DNA from: Symsagittifera roscoffensis
Lineage: Eukaryota; Xenacoelomorpha; Acoela; Convolutidae
Assembly (NCBI RefSeq): GCF_963678635.1
Contig: NC_087069.1
Span: 35,131,959-35,195,958 of the forward strand
Direction: 5' to 3'
DNA: 64,000 nt
Of this stretch, positions 22,998 through 31,124 are shown piece after piece (the first letter of the stretch is position 1; every line of letters starts with the position of its first letter). The position numbers and the translations under genes are program-made. The notes under the pieces were generated by a model. That model was not told the origin of the DNA, did not search any database, and saw only the letters and a list, made by a program, of their open reading frames with translations.

Positions 22998-23642
22998 TTA
23001 GTAAATCAACATTAGCTTACAAGACGGGAGAACTTGACGTCTCAAAGCTTCTACCTGAAGCCTATTTCTTATAGCTTTCCGAGCTTTGAGGGGTAAGCGG
23101 TTTCGCTTCTTACGTGTCTTAAGGATGTTAAGATTAGCGCTATAACGCCTTAGAAGGAGGAGAGTCTTTAACTCAAGGGAAGGAGGCTGGTGAAGCTCTT
23201 TGTACTTCTCAATTAGTACCTGTTCCTTAGCCTTACGCTTAGAGATAAAGTCTTTAACGACGTTGAGAACGAGAATACCTGTTGAACCTAAACTTTCCTC
23301 TATATCCTCGGTTCCGTTCCGTCTACAGTATACGATCGCACAAATGTTTGTCCTATACCTTAATAACAAATTGACAAGTTGCTCACTACTCAGCTTGTGG
23401 TTATTGTTGCTGCGGTGCCTACTTATCGAGTTATTAATGGCGTCGTGCCAAATTACAAGGTCGTTACGGTGCGACAAGTAATGATGAAGGTAGTACTGTA
23501 TTGATTTCTGAGAGTCCCTAGCGTTAAAGTTCAAACTTAAACCTGGCTTCGTAAAGCAAGTATCTTTGACGCGCTTCTGGGACGGAGCGGGAAGTTTTCG
23601 GAGCGCGTGATCCAAAGAACTAGCTCCTAGAATGAATACCAT
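22998..23642 (-). CDS. Extra 5' ORF of BEL/Pao element, possible SGNH-hydrolase-like protein
   Basis: The first ATG is at 23642, giving about 214 aa; an in-frame extension to 23735 lacks ATG. The protein begins 'MVFILGASSLDHAL', like strand 1 and block I (G-x-S) of SGNH/GDSL hydrolases. A Gly-containing segment ('TKPGLSLN') and 'DLVIWHDAINNSISRH' follow, similar in place to block III. 'ICAIVYCRRNGTEDI' looks like a further core strand. A canonical C-terminal D-x-x-H is not visible, and the C-terminal 70 residues are very basic (about 10 Arg/Lys clusters). SGNH-type esterases are known in ORF1 of CR1/L2-type elements but are not a standard BEL gene. Family assignment is tentative; the ORF lies upstream of gag in the element's sense direction. 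Confidence 0.5.
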   Translation of the reverse strand: MVFILGASSLDHALRKLPAPSQKRVKDTCFTKPGLSLNFNARDSQKSIQYYLHHYLSHRNDLVIWHDAINNSISRHRSNNNHKLSSEQLVNLLLRYRTNICAIVYCRRNGTEDIEESLGSTGILVLNVVKDFISKRKAKEQVLIEKYKELHQPPSLELKTLLLLRRYSANLNILKTRKKRNRLPLKARKAIRNRLQVEALRRQVLPSCKLMLIY

Positions 23643-23659
23643 ACACTTAGGGGACCTAT

Positions 23660-24010
23660 GCGACGGCTTCGTTACGCTTAAGTACCAATGGGGTTGGAAA
23701 ATTAAGTAGGTCGGTTGAACTCCAACAACACACACGGAGTAAACCTGAGGATGAAAGAATTCAACTTAACTCACTTAATATCACCGTACCTGACCACTTA
23801 ACTTTACTGTCACGCAAGGAAGTCAATAATCGGACGGGCTGAAACGGCTTTGTTTTACTTGAAGCGCACTGGCTTTCAGTTTCACCAATGGTGGGTGGGG
23901 GATCAGGCAAATTGGTTAAGTTCCAACAACACACGCGGAAGAAACCTGAGGATGAAAAAACTCAACTTAATTTGCCTGATATTTCGCTACCAGACCACTT
24001 AACATTAGGT
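23660..24010. repeat. Imperfect 208-bp tandem duplication in BEL leader
   Basis: 23707-23810 and 23915-24015 share 'ccaacaacacac.cgga', 'aaacctgaggatgaaa' and 'gaccacttaac' in order. The duplication overlaps the region just upstream of the extra ORF, so it would form part of the RNA leader. Confidence 0.65.
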
Positions 24011-24957
24011 TGGTGTCATCTTACAGCACATTTTCGCAGAATTCTGGAGACGTTTTGAGGATTTTTTGGCAATTTTTTTTACTTTTTATACAAAATTTTT
24101 CAGAAAATTTTGGTCAGTAGGTTCGAGTCATAAACCAATCCAAAAAACTAGTCCAGTACCTCTTGTCTATGTTTCGATTTCACTGATTAATATTCCGTTC
24201 ACATATATCCAAAAAATTTTTGGTATCGAGAAAAAATGTCAAGTCAGTTTGTCTATGTACCGACTGTAAGATATTTCAGTTCAACGGAACTGTCCAAAAA
24301 TTTTAGGTATTGAGAAAAATTACCGGGGGCTAGCTTGCGGGCAAATTTCTATCATAAATGACATCGTATTTAAATTTATAGCACAATTGGAGTTTTAAAA
24401 GTTTTGGAAACTTCTTACAGTTTTAATTGGAGATTGGCGACACCGGTTTTGGATTATGAAACTATCGGCCAGACGCAGAGAAGTTGTTCCATGATTGCTT
24501 CTATCACTTCCACAAAACATCTGTAGCTGGCCTGCACTTGTCCAACTGCACTCTTTCGGTCCTTTCAACACTCTGACCACTTCGCTAGAGAAGGGAAATT
24601 TGACTGCTTTGACCTTCCAATTTGCTGAGGATCGAAGTTTTTGTCCAGTTGAGGTTGCTCACATTGCAATATTAAACTCATTACTTCAAAATGAGTGCCG
24701 GCGGCGTTTTTTCGTAATTTGTCTCTCGTCCTAGATCCGAATTCTGTTCCGAAAACAATCTTGTCGGGCTGCGAACGAAGATGGGCGTTTTCCTCAAACC
24801 CGCTGTCCAACTTAGTAATCTTTTTCCTTCGTTCTTTAGTTCGCTTTTGAAAACTGGGCTTAGAAATCCATAAACAATGATATCCAAAGTACCAATGAAA
24901 ACTCCGACAATATTATCCCAAACATTAAACCACTCACGAATATAATCCTCTTCAATA
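24011..24957 (-). other. BEL/Pao 5' leader, no assigned gene
   Basis: Between the tandem repeats and the extra ORF lies almost 1 kb. Its minus strand has an open, protein-like stretch at about 24960-24681 containing 'FIGTLDIIVYGFLSPVFKS' (hydrophobic), but no ATG context or homology that I recognise. A second overlapping open frame (24810-24565) shows no motif. It may be leader sequence or a decayed small membrane ORF. Confidence 0.4.
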
Positions 24958-25163
24958 GGTCCCTTGTGTTGGAATGCTGAATCGGGACCCTTGTGCGTCG
25001 CCTTCGTCGTGAGATCAAAAAAGGTCCCTTGTGTTGGAATGCTGAATCGGGACCCTTGTGCGTCGCCTTCGTCGTGAGATCAAAAAAGGTCCCTTGTGTT
25101 GGAATGCTGAATCGGGACCCTTGTGCGTCGCCTTCGTCGTGAGATCAAAAAAGGTCCCTTGTG
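24958..25163 (-). repeat. Three 65-bp tandem repeats plus partial unit next to the PBS
   Basis: Units start at 24958, 25023 and 25088 with 'ggtcccttgtg', and a truncated fourth start is at 25153. The units are essentially identical. The truncated fourth start is the distal half of the primer-binding site, so each unit carries an 11-nt piece of the PBS. The unit length is not a multiple of three, so this is non-coding leader. Confidence 0.9.
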
Positions 25164-25171
25164 GGGCGCCA
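25153..25171 (-). promoter_or_regulatory. Primer-binding site of BEL/Pao element
   Basis: The minus strand reads 'TGGCGCCCCACAAGGGACC' just inside the 5' LTR, with a short spacer. It begins with TGG (complement of CCA) and resembles lysine-tRNA-type sites beginning TGGCGCC. The precise primer tRNA cannot be named without the host tRNA set. Confidence 0.75.
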
Positions 25172-25176
25172 AAATA

Positions 25177-25630
25177 TGCTCGCTAATCTCCAAAACTGAT
25201 CCAAATTCGTTAAATTAATAAGAGATATTTCTCGGCAAATAACTCGGTCAATAAATTAATTTCGGCATTATTTCTATTGATCTGAACATCATATAACATT
25301 TTTATCATCTGTCCGTTTTTGGTACAAAACGGCGCAAGCTAGCCACAAGAACCGGTCGGTAATGTCCTTGAGACAAATTGCTCTTTTTGGCGGTCAACCT
25401 TAATCAAGGCTGAACCAAATTAGAACCAAAAAAACAGTTAAAATAGGATGTAACCCCCGTTTTTAGTATATTAATACATGGGCAGGTGGGGGACTCGAAC
25501 CTACGTCAACTGTTATTTCAAACATATAATCGGCGTTAGCTTACTTTGTCTTAGCCCGCTTGGCCAACTGTGCTTATTTTATATGCATCTATACTTGTTT
25601 TATTCTATACTCTTGTTTTGCATTGCAACA
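25177..25630 (-). repeat. 5' LTR of BEL/Pao element
   Basis: 454 bp, nearly identical to 15801-16254; it includes the tRNA-like segment at about 25478-25572. Differences from the other LTR are few (for example c/t near 25207 and g/a near 25373), consistent with recent insertion. Confidence 0.95.
25478..25572 (-). promoter_or_regulatory. tRNA-like sequence with A and B boxes inside the 5' LTR
   Basis: Copy of the 16102-16196 segment: A box at 25566-25555 and B box at 25501-25490 on the minus strand. In the 5' LTR it would direct a transcript into the element if RNA polymerase III recognises it. Confidence 0.7.
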
Positions 25631-25670
25631 CTGCATAAAGTACTCTAAATACAAAAACTTGTTCCGGTTT

Positions 25671-25835
25671 CTATCGTACTATCATGTAGTAGAGTGGTCC
25701 GGTTCCTGATCGTTGTTCACGCCTTGATCTTGATATTCTTGCAATATCTGGTATTTCTTGTATTGTTTGGAAAATGGGCGTAGATTTATTCTGACGTAGA
25801 GACATTTCTATTAACTTATCTATTGAGTGTAACAT
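25671..25835 (-). pseudogene. 77-aa leader ORF of sibling, with premature stop and BEL insertion
   Basis: The ATG is at 25835. It matches the plus-strand leader ORF over 'LIEMSLR', 'PIF.TI.E.PGI'-type residues and 'YMIVR.KPEQ..FR'. Codon 55 is TAG (25673-25671), where the second copy at 46155-46357 has CGG. Codons near the C-terminus continue beyond the inserted BEL element to a stop at 15767-15765. Function unknown. Confidence 0.75.
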
Positions 25836-25924
25836 TTTTGCAATTTTGCAGTTTTCTTATTCTAAGTTCTATTGTCTAATTCTAGGCTTGTTAAGGTCTT
25901 GTTCAAGACTTTTGGTCGCATCAG

Positions 25925-26790
25925 ATAATTTTTAGTTTTTTGGTCTACCCATAGAGTAATTTCAGATAAGGTACACTGTCTGCTCATCACGCTATCTTTT
26001 TTTCGGCCGGATAGATTCGTGCAACTTCTTAGTCTAATACCGATCTTAATCTTACTCTTATATCTCTTATAAATACTAGTTTAGAACTGGTTCTTAATAA
26101 GATCGAAGGAAGAAAATCAAAATTGAAGAAACTAGAAGTCGTATTTGGAGAGAGACCACACTTCGTTTGATGCTAATGTCGGTAAAATGATTGAGGAGTA
26201 TATATTTGGCCGCAACAAATTTCCACAATACTAAATTGATGTTTCTTAGATCAAACTTCAATACAAAACTATCAATGAAAAGCCTATATTCTAAATTTAT
26301 TTCAATCTACTCAAGTTATCTAATTAGCGAATGTGTTGAGGAAATCAGTATAAAAAAATGTATCTTGTTTACATATGGGCTGCTCAAATTCTGTATATAT
26401 TCTATATATAATATGTATATTTTCTTTCAATAATCGGTTTATATTCAGAAAATAAATTGTAGATATTCTGTAGATAAACTATAGATTTTTGATACTGATT
26501 TTATAATAGAAATGCTTTTGCTATACAAAATGCCTGGATCAATTGAGCGATCTCGCCCCCGTAATGAACAATTGAGCTATCTCCCCCCACGCAAAAACGG
26601 TAAAACGCTACAAAAAGACGTCAGCAAACGCAAGAAGATGGTTGATACGTTTGCAGCACGCAATCAATTGACCGATTGAAGTTTATTTATTATGAGTATC
26701 GAGAAAAAGTTTGTAAAAGAAAAAAAATCAAAATTTATTTTAAAAAAATTGATTCTATAATTTTTTTTGCAAATTTTTGTCTGGGCGACA
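25925..26790 (-). repeat. 866-bp LTR of sibling giant element, copy 1
   Basis: On the minus strand it starts 'TGTCGCCCAGAC' and ends just before the primer site. About 118 bp near its end (25945-26062) are nearly identical to 27066-27183 of the plus-strand element's LTR. The rest, including two 'caattgagc.atct' boxes at 26535-26590, is unrelated. A nearly identical LTR lies at 46447-47312. Confidence 0.8.
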
Positions 26791-26794
26791 ATTG

Positions 26795-27202
26795 TGGAAC
26801 CTGATCTAAACTACATTTTATGATTGGATAAATTAAATGTTTTACCAATGTAAAGTATTTAATATTAACCAATCATGATCCATCTAACTAACAACCCACT
26901 TATTTGTAAGTGCTGAAGTTACTTGTAATTTCAGCACCAGAGAGATTTGAATTTATCTTAGAAATTAGTTGGACTCTCCCGAGCACTTCAGCAGCCGCAA
27001 TAAACCAGTATACCCTAGATCTATTGAGCCTAGCAGAGACTAGTTAAACAACCTGAGACTAGATAGTATAAGAGTAAGATTAGGATCGGTATTAGACTAA
27101 GAAGTTGCACGAATCTATCCGGCCGAAAATAAGATAGCGTGACGAGCAGACGGTGTACCCTATCCGAAATTACTCTATGAGTTACACTTCGGTCCTAACT
27201 CA
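26795..27202 (+). repeat. 5' LTR of giant element
   Basis: Starts 'tggaacctgatc', ends 'cggtcctaactca'. It matches 45261-45670 with only a handful of differences. A shared R/U5-type block at 27066-27183 is nearly identical to that of the sibling's 866-bp LTR, while the upstream part is not. Confidence 0.95.
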
Positions 27203-27204
27203 TC

Positions 27205-27214
27205 TGGTGCGACC
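27205..27214 (+). promoter_or_regulatory. Primer-binding site of giant element
   Basis: Two bases after the LTR comes 'tggtgcgacc', beginning with the TGG expected for pairing with tRNA CCA. The same site follows the LTR of the sibling copies (minus strand near 46446 and 25924, the latter with one change). The primer tRNA would end GGTCGCACCA; I do not assign it. Confidence 0.7.
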
Positions 27215-27289
27215 ATAAGTCTCGAACAAGACCTTAATAGATTAGAATTAACCAAAATAGATTAGAAATTAGACAAAAACATTTACAAA

Positions 27290-27523
27290 ATGTTATACGA
27301 CAATAATTTAATCGAAATGTCTCTACGACTCAATAGATCAGAGCCAATATTCCGAACCATAACAGAACTACCCGGAATTGGAAGAAGACCTCGAACCAAA
27401 GACGACATACGACAAAGTAGAAACTTGCCGTATAGTTATATGATAGTTCGGCAAAAGCCAGAACAAACTTTTATATTTCGAATACTACTTGCAATGAATT
27501 TAGATTTTCATTTGCAAACATAA
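27290..27523 (+). CDS. 77-aa leader ORF, unknown function
   Basis: Short ORF between the primer site and the structured leader. The protein is basic in the middle ('RRPRTKDDIRQSR') with a C-terminal 'MIVRQKPEQTF'. No known domain is recognised. Homologues occur in both sibling fragments (minus strand 25835-25671 with its continuation at 15793-15765, and 46357-46155), with identical length in the one that can be measured. That conservation argues for a real protein rather than a chance uORF. Being the first ORF on the genomic RNA, it could also control ribosome access to the downstream gag. Confidence 0.6.
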   Translation: MLYDNNLIEMSLRLNRSEPIFRTITELPGIGRRPRTKDDIRQSRNLPYSYMIVRQKPEQTFIFRILLAMNLDFHLQT

Positions 27524-28456
27524 AACCTTGAAGTTACTCTTCAAAATCATTTCAGGCGCTAAACAAAATTATTAATATACAATAACGATTGATAAAAAGA
27601 TCTAAGATCGTTTTCCTAAAATTCTGCAGTAATATACAAAACATGTTTGAAAAATATTTATTGAAAAATAAAAAATAAAAATTAGTAGCATGACAATAAA
27701 TGGTTAGTAATCATAAATCATCCTGTTGTTCCAGCTTCATCATCTAAAACATAACAGCAATCATAAACCCACTAATATCATCAAAACACTAAATCTTTCC
27801 TTTACACACATTTAAAATTTTATTAGAACTTAAATTCACTTAATTTTAATACCAGATCATCAAGGCTTATCCTTGGATCTTAAATCATTTTCTACTTAAT
27901 TAAATTTCAAATTTGATCATCAAGGCTTATCCTTGGATCAAAAAGAACAACTTTGTTCTCCCCCACCCACTTAACTAGTGTCTAACGACCTCAAACGTCG
28001 ATTCACTATCCAACCCTTTCTAAAAACCCAGGACTAATAGAAATTTTTGAACAAAACTAATCATTCAAATTAGGATAAACAGTGAAGAACTTCGGTTATT
28101 CATCCTTCACTTGACCCCCCCCTCTTACCAGACCCAGGATAAATCTTAGACTTAGTAAGTTTAAAATAGTATCTAACGAACTACTCGCGTTCTAATTATA
28201 CCTGAACCTTGTGGATCGATTTACTATTCTCCAACCCTTGAACACAATCACTACCCCTAAGTAAGATTAAGTAAGTTAACACCTTAACTTATACTAGCCA
28301 CGAGAAAGTAAAAAATCATTCTTCGGAATCGATATACTTTTCTCTCCAACCCTGAACAAACAGACCCAGGTTAAGCTAACCAAAAAATCGTAAGAACTAA
28401 CAGTTTAGGAAAATAGAAATCATTTAACAACCTTTGCATCCGTCATTCTAAACCTT
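27524..28456 (+). promoter_or_regulatory. Structured leader with repeated hairpins
   Basis: Contains two identical 25-nt units with a CAAGG/CCTTG stem enclosed by GATC ends (27855-27879 and 27915-27939, 60 nt apart). Three related 'tcgatt.act.t.ccaaccc' blocks follow (about 28010, 28220, 28345). The sibling leader (15764-14778) keeps the same units. Position and structure fit an RNA packaging or dimerisation signal; this is inference. Confidence 0.55.
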
Positions 28457-28924
28457 ATGTCATTTAAAAACCTAGGAAATAAACAAACAATCGTTTTACA
28501 CAATTGTGAAATAGATAACAAAAAATACGACCTTGTAATCACACCTCATACACAAACAGTTGGATACATTCGAACAAAACGACAAACACTAAAGAGAAAA
28601 ATAATAACTAAACAAAGACAAATAACACGAAAAAGATTTTCAAAAAATCGAAACGCATTTTCAGAATCAGAAACCAACAGTTTAGACGAACTTTACAAAC
28701 TAAAAGAATCAATAGATAAAAATTGCCCAATTCACGATCAATTATATTTCTCTGACTCAGAAACAACCTCAAATTCATCACAAAGAGGAAAAAGAAGAAT
28801 AAAAAAGCAGTACAAACACAAACCAGTACATTTATACAATTGGAATCAACCAATTCGACACATTAATAATTACATATTAACAGTAATCGAACGAAAAAAT
28901 GAGTTCAACGCACACCCCAGGTGA
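28457..28924 (+). CDS. 155-aa basic pre-gag ORF
   Basis: Begins at ATG 28457 and overlaps gag by 26 nt. Lys/Arg/Thr-rich N-terminal half ('RTKRQTLKRK'), an acidic/Ser stretch ('SDSETTSNSS') and a C-terminal 'HLYNWNQPIRHI'. No known domain. The sibling has a homologue with the same order of blocks, broken by a frameshift. It might be a nucleic-acid-binding accessory protein or an alternative N-terminal extension of gag; neither can be settled here. Confidence 0.65.
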   Translation: MSFKNLGNKQTIVLHNCEIDNKKYDLVITPHTQTVGYIRTKRQTLKRKIITKQRQITRKRFSKNRNAFSESETNSLDELYKLKESIDKNCPIHDQLYFSDSETTSNSSQRGKRRIKKQYKHKPVHLYNWNQPIRHINNYILTVIERKNEFNAHPR

Positions 28925-31124
28925 AGAAACTCCAGATGATGATGAAATCTTTCCTTTTATAGTAGACGCAGATACTGATAGAGGACAACACATATTTTGT
29001 CAAAATTTACTCGTAAATTTATTTGAACCCGGAATCAGTCCATGTAAAACAGAGTTCCCAGATGTAAAAATCAAAAGACAAATCATAGATCACTACTTAA
29101 AAGATATATGCAACATAACACAACAGTATGGAATCTACTCCATAGAATTCACCTCACCAAACCATAATAATAGAAAATATACAATTCAAACAGACGATCT
29201 TGATTTAGAATTTTCAAAAGTTTTTTCAGAATATATAAAAAGCATCCAATATCATAACTCACAAAGAGCAAACTCCATATTCACCAATGAAGTTTTCGCA
29301 ATAATATATAGTTATATTTCGATATTAGAAAACGAAATCCCAATAACAAATGTCTCACCAAAAGAAACATCTAAACATTTGAAAGTACGACATGAAATCA
29401 CACTACTCTCTAGTTATTTAAACATCATTAAAAAAAATTTCACGAAAGACGACGTTTCACAACATACAAAACACGATCTACAAAAAATTTTGGCATGGTT
29501 CATAATAGATTACTTCACACACAATATTCATTTAATTGCACAAGCAAGAAAAAATTTTAGACCCCAAAATTCGAACGATGATACCGCTATCACAGAACAA
29601 TCAGATTATGTTTGGGACCCCGAATGGTCTCATCCCGCATTTATAAGCTTTCCACAATCAATCTCAAGTCAAGCAATAGGTACAATATCTTACATAAGAG
29701 ATTATGTAAGAGTAATACCATTAACAATTGATGCAACACCATTAAACTATAATACATTTTTACCCGATACACAAAATAATAGTTTAAACTCTACAGTTAT
29801 ACACAATGAAAACCTCAATGGAACTAGGAATCTTACTCAACAAGATATCCAGACACCATCACACTTCATAAATGAAGAAATTGTACACACAACAACTACA
29901 CAACAAAGTATTTCACCAATACGCCCAAATTTAACAACACCAAGAAATACAAATCCTTCACAAACACAGGTAACCTTACAATCAACCGTTAAACCTTCGG
30001 TTGCCCCTAAATATTCACATATGGATTACCAAACATACAGACCCATGACAATACCACCAAAAACACGCAAAACATTCACTAGAAACAACTTTGCAGACCA
30101 TAATTATAATTATACACATCCATCAAAAACATATAATCAACCACAAAGAAATTTTAACCAATATACAAGATCTCGAAATTGGGATAACCCAATGGCCCAA
30201 CCTAATTCAACAAATTTCCAAACAAATCCTCCACGGGATCACAGTGAAAATTACCCATTTTTTCAACAAAATAAAAATAAAAAACAGACATCTTATCAAA
30301 TGGATTATTTATCCTCAGATGATGATTTCTTACAACCAGATATATTTGCACAAAATACTCAAGAATATCGTAGACAAGGAATACAGAGAACACGTACAAA
30401 TCATAGAAATTTTTTTCCACAACCAATAGATGCACAAAATCAACAACCAATTCAACAACAAAATCCAATTAATACACAATCTTTTCAACCAATTCAACAA
30501 CAAAATCCAATGACTGCACACTCGTATCAACCATCACAAATGCAAAATGAAATACCACTCCCATATTATCTCCAACAACATGAGATAACAAGAAACCAAC
30601 TTTCAAATTTTTCTCAAATGCCAAATGCAGCAGAATCATTACAAATGACAATGAATCCATACCTTATGGGTGGATCATCAATAACATCAAACAAACCTTT
30701 AATGGTTTTCACAGGAACAGACCCTGAATACTCTGTAGAAGATTATTTAAATGCAGTAACAGCAAACCTGATTTTAAATATTGGACCTGAACCAATTAAT
30801 ACGCCACTACATCAAAATTGGATACATCGACGCACAGCGTTAATACAAACAACCCTAGATGGCGCAGCCCAAAAATGGTTTTCAGTACTACCTCTAGAAA
30901 TAAAATCAAACTGGAAAAGATTTACACAAGAATTTTCAAAAATGTTTGACTCCGAAAGAAACAAACAACAACAAAGAGTTTTATGTAATGAAATTCGCAG
31001 ATTACCAAACGAAACCATCAAGCAAATAGCAGTAAGAATCGAAACATTAGTTCGAAAAGCATATTCATTAAATACACATGACTATAAAAACACAAAGATG
31101 ACAGAAATCTTAATGATGAATTAA
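28899..31124 (+). CDS. gag: Gag of giant element
   Basis: 741 aa. It forms the particle that packages the RNA. An N-terminal acidic segment ('DDDEIFPFIVDADTD') and helical region (to about 260) are followed by a long Gln/Asn/Thr/Pro-rich linker (about 270-570). Next is a capsid-like core near the C-terminus ('MVFTGTDPEYSVEDYLNAV', 'QKWFSVLPLEIKSNW', 'FSKMFDSERNKQQQRVLCNE'), which resembles the retrotransposon gag (capsid) family of Ty3/gypsy. The zinc knuckle lies in the pol frame. The frame ends at TAA 31122-31124. The capsid homology continues in the -1 frame, open from 31088, so a frameshift (programmed or mutational) must occur within 37 nt. The start overlaps the upstream 155-aa ORF. Confidence 0.9.
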   Translation: MSSTHTPGEETPDDDEIFPFIVDADTDRGQHIFCQNLLVNLFEPGISPCKTEFPDVKIKRQIIDHYLKDICNITQQYGIYSIEFTSPNHNNRKYTIQTDDLDLEFSKVFSEYIKSIQYHNSQRANSIFTNEVFAIIYSYISILENEIPITNVSPKETSKHLKVRHEITLLSSYLNIIKKNFTKDDVSQHTKHDLQKILAWFIIDYFTHNIHLIAQARKNFRPQNSNDDTAITEQSDYVWDPEWSHPAFISFPQSISSQAIGTISYIRDYVRVIPLTIDATPLNYNTFLPDTQNNSLNSTVIHNENLNGTRNLTQQDIQTPSHFINEEIVHTTTTQQSISPIRPNLTTPRNTNPSQTQVTLQSTVKPSVAPKYSHMDYQTYRPMTIPPKTRKTFTRNNFADHNYNYTHPSKTYNQPQRNFNQYTRSRNWDNPMAQPNSTNFQTNPPRDHSENYPFFQQNKNKKQTSYQMDYLSSDDDFLQPDIFAQNTQEYRRQGIQRTRTNHRNFFPQPIDAQNQQPIQQQNPINTQSFQPIQQQNPMTAHSYQPSQMQNEIPLPYYLQQHEITRNQLSNFSQMPNAAESLQMTMNPYLMGGSSITSNKPLMVFTGTDPEYSVEDYLNAVTANLILNIGPEPINTPLHQNWIHRRTALIQTTLDGAAQKWFSVLPLEIKSNWKRFTQEFSKMFDSERNKQQQRVLCNEIRRLPNETIKQIAVRIETLVRKAYSLNTHDYKNTKMTEILMMN

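Larger units (their letters stand above)
15801..25630 (-). mobile_element. BEL/Pao LTR retrotransposon, nearly intact, 9.8 kb
   Basis: Two 454-bp LTRs (15801-16254, 25177-25630) bound an internal region read on the minus strand. It contains a primer-binding site, 65-bp tandem repeats, an extra ORF, gag, pol and a G-rich polypurine tract. The flanks carry ctgca (15794-15798 and 25631-25635; seven bases match if the LTR starts with TG), a normal BEL target duplication. The insertion lies inside the 77-aa leader ORF of the sibling giant element. Near-identical LTRs indicate a young insertion. Only one frame break (in a T10 run at the gag-pol junction) separates gag from pol. Confidence 0.95.
25631..26790 (-). 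mobile_element. Sibling of the giant element, right part (LTR and leader ORF)
   Basis: The minus strand reads LTR (26790-25925), a 'tgatgcgacc' primer site, and the start of the 77-aa leader ORF, interrupted by the BEL insertion at 25631-25635. Joined across the BEL target duplication to 15793, the leader ORF has exactly 78 codons including the stop, the same as the plus-strand copy at 27290-27523. The LTR start (26790) lies four bases from the start of the plus-strand element's LTR. Confidence 0.85.

Noticed and set aside
24958-25163. CRISPR-like array
   Set aside because: Units are contiguous 65-bp tandem repeats without variable spacers, in a eukaryotic retrotransposon leader.
15801-25630. 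Envelope gene in the BEL/Pao element
   Set aside because: No signal peptide or membrane protein follows pol; pol runs directly into the LTR.
30091-30429. 112-aa ORF in the +1 frame of gag
   Set aside because: Low-complexity Ile/His/Asn by-product of A/T-rich gag codons. Similar overlapping frames at 31761-32177 and 42077-42301 are rejected for the same reason.
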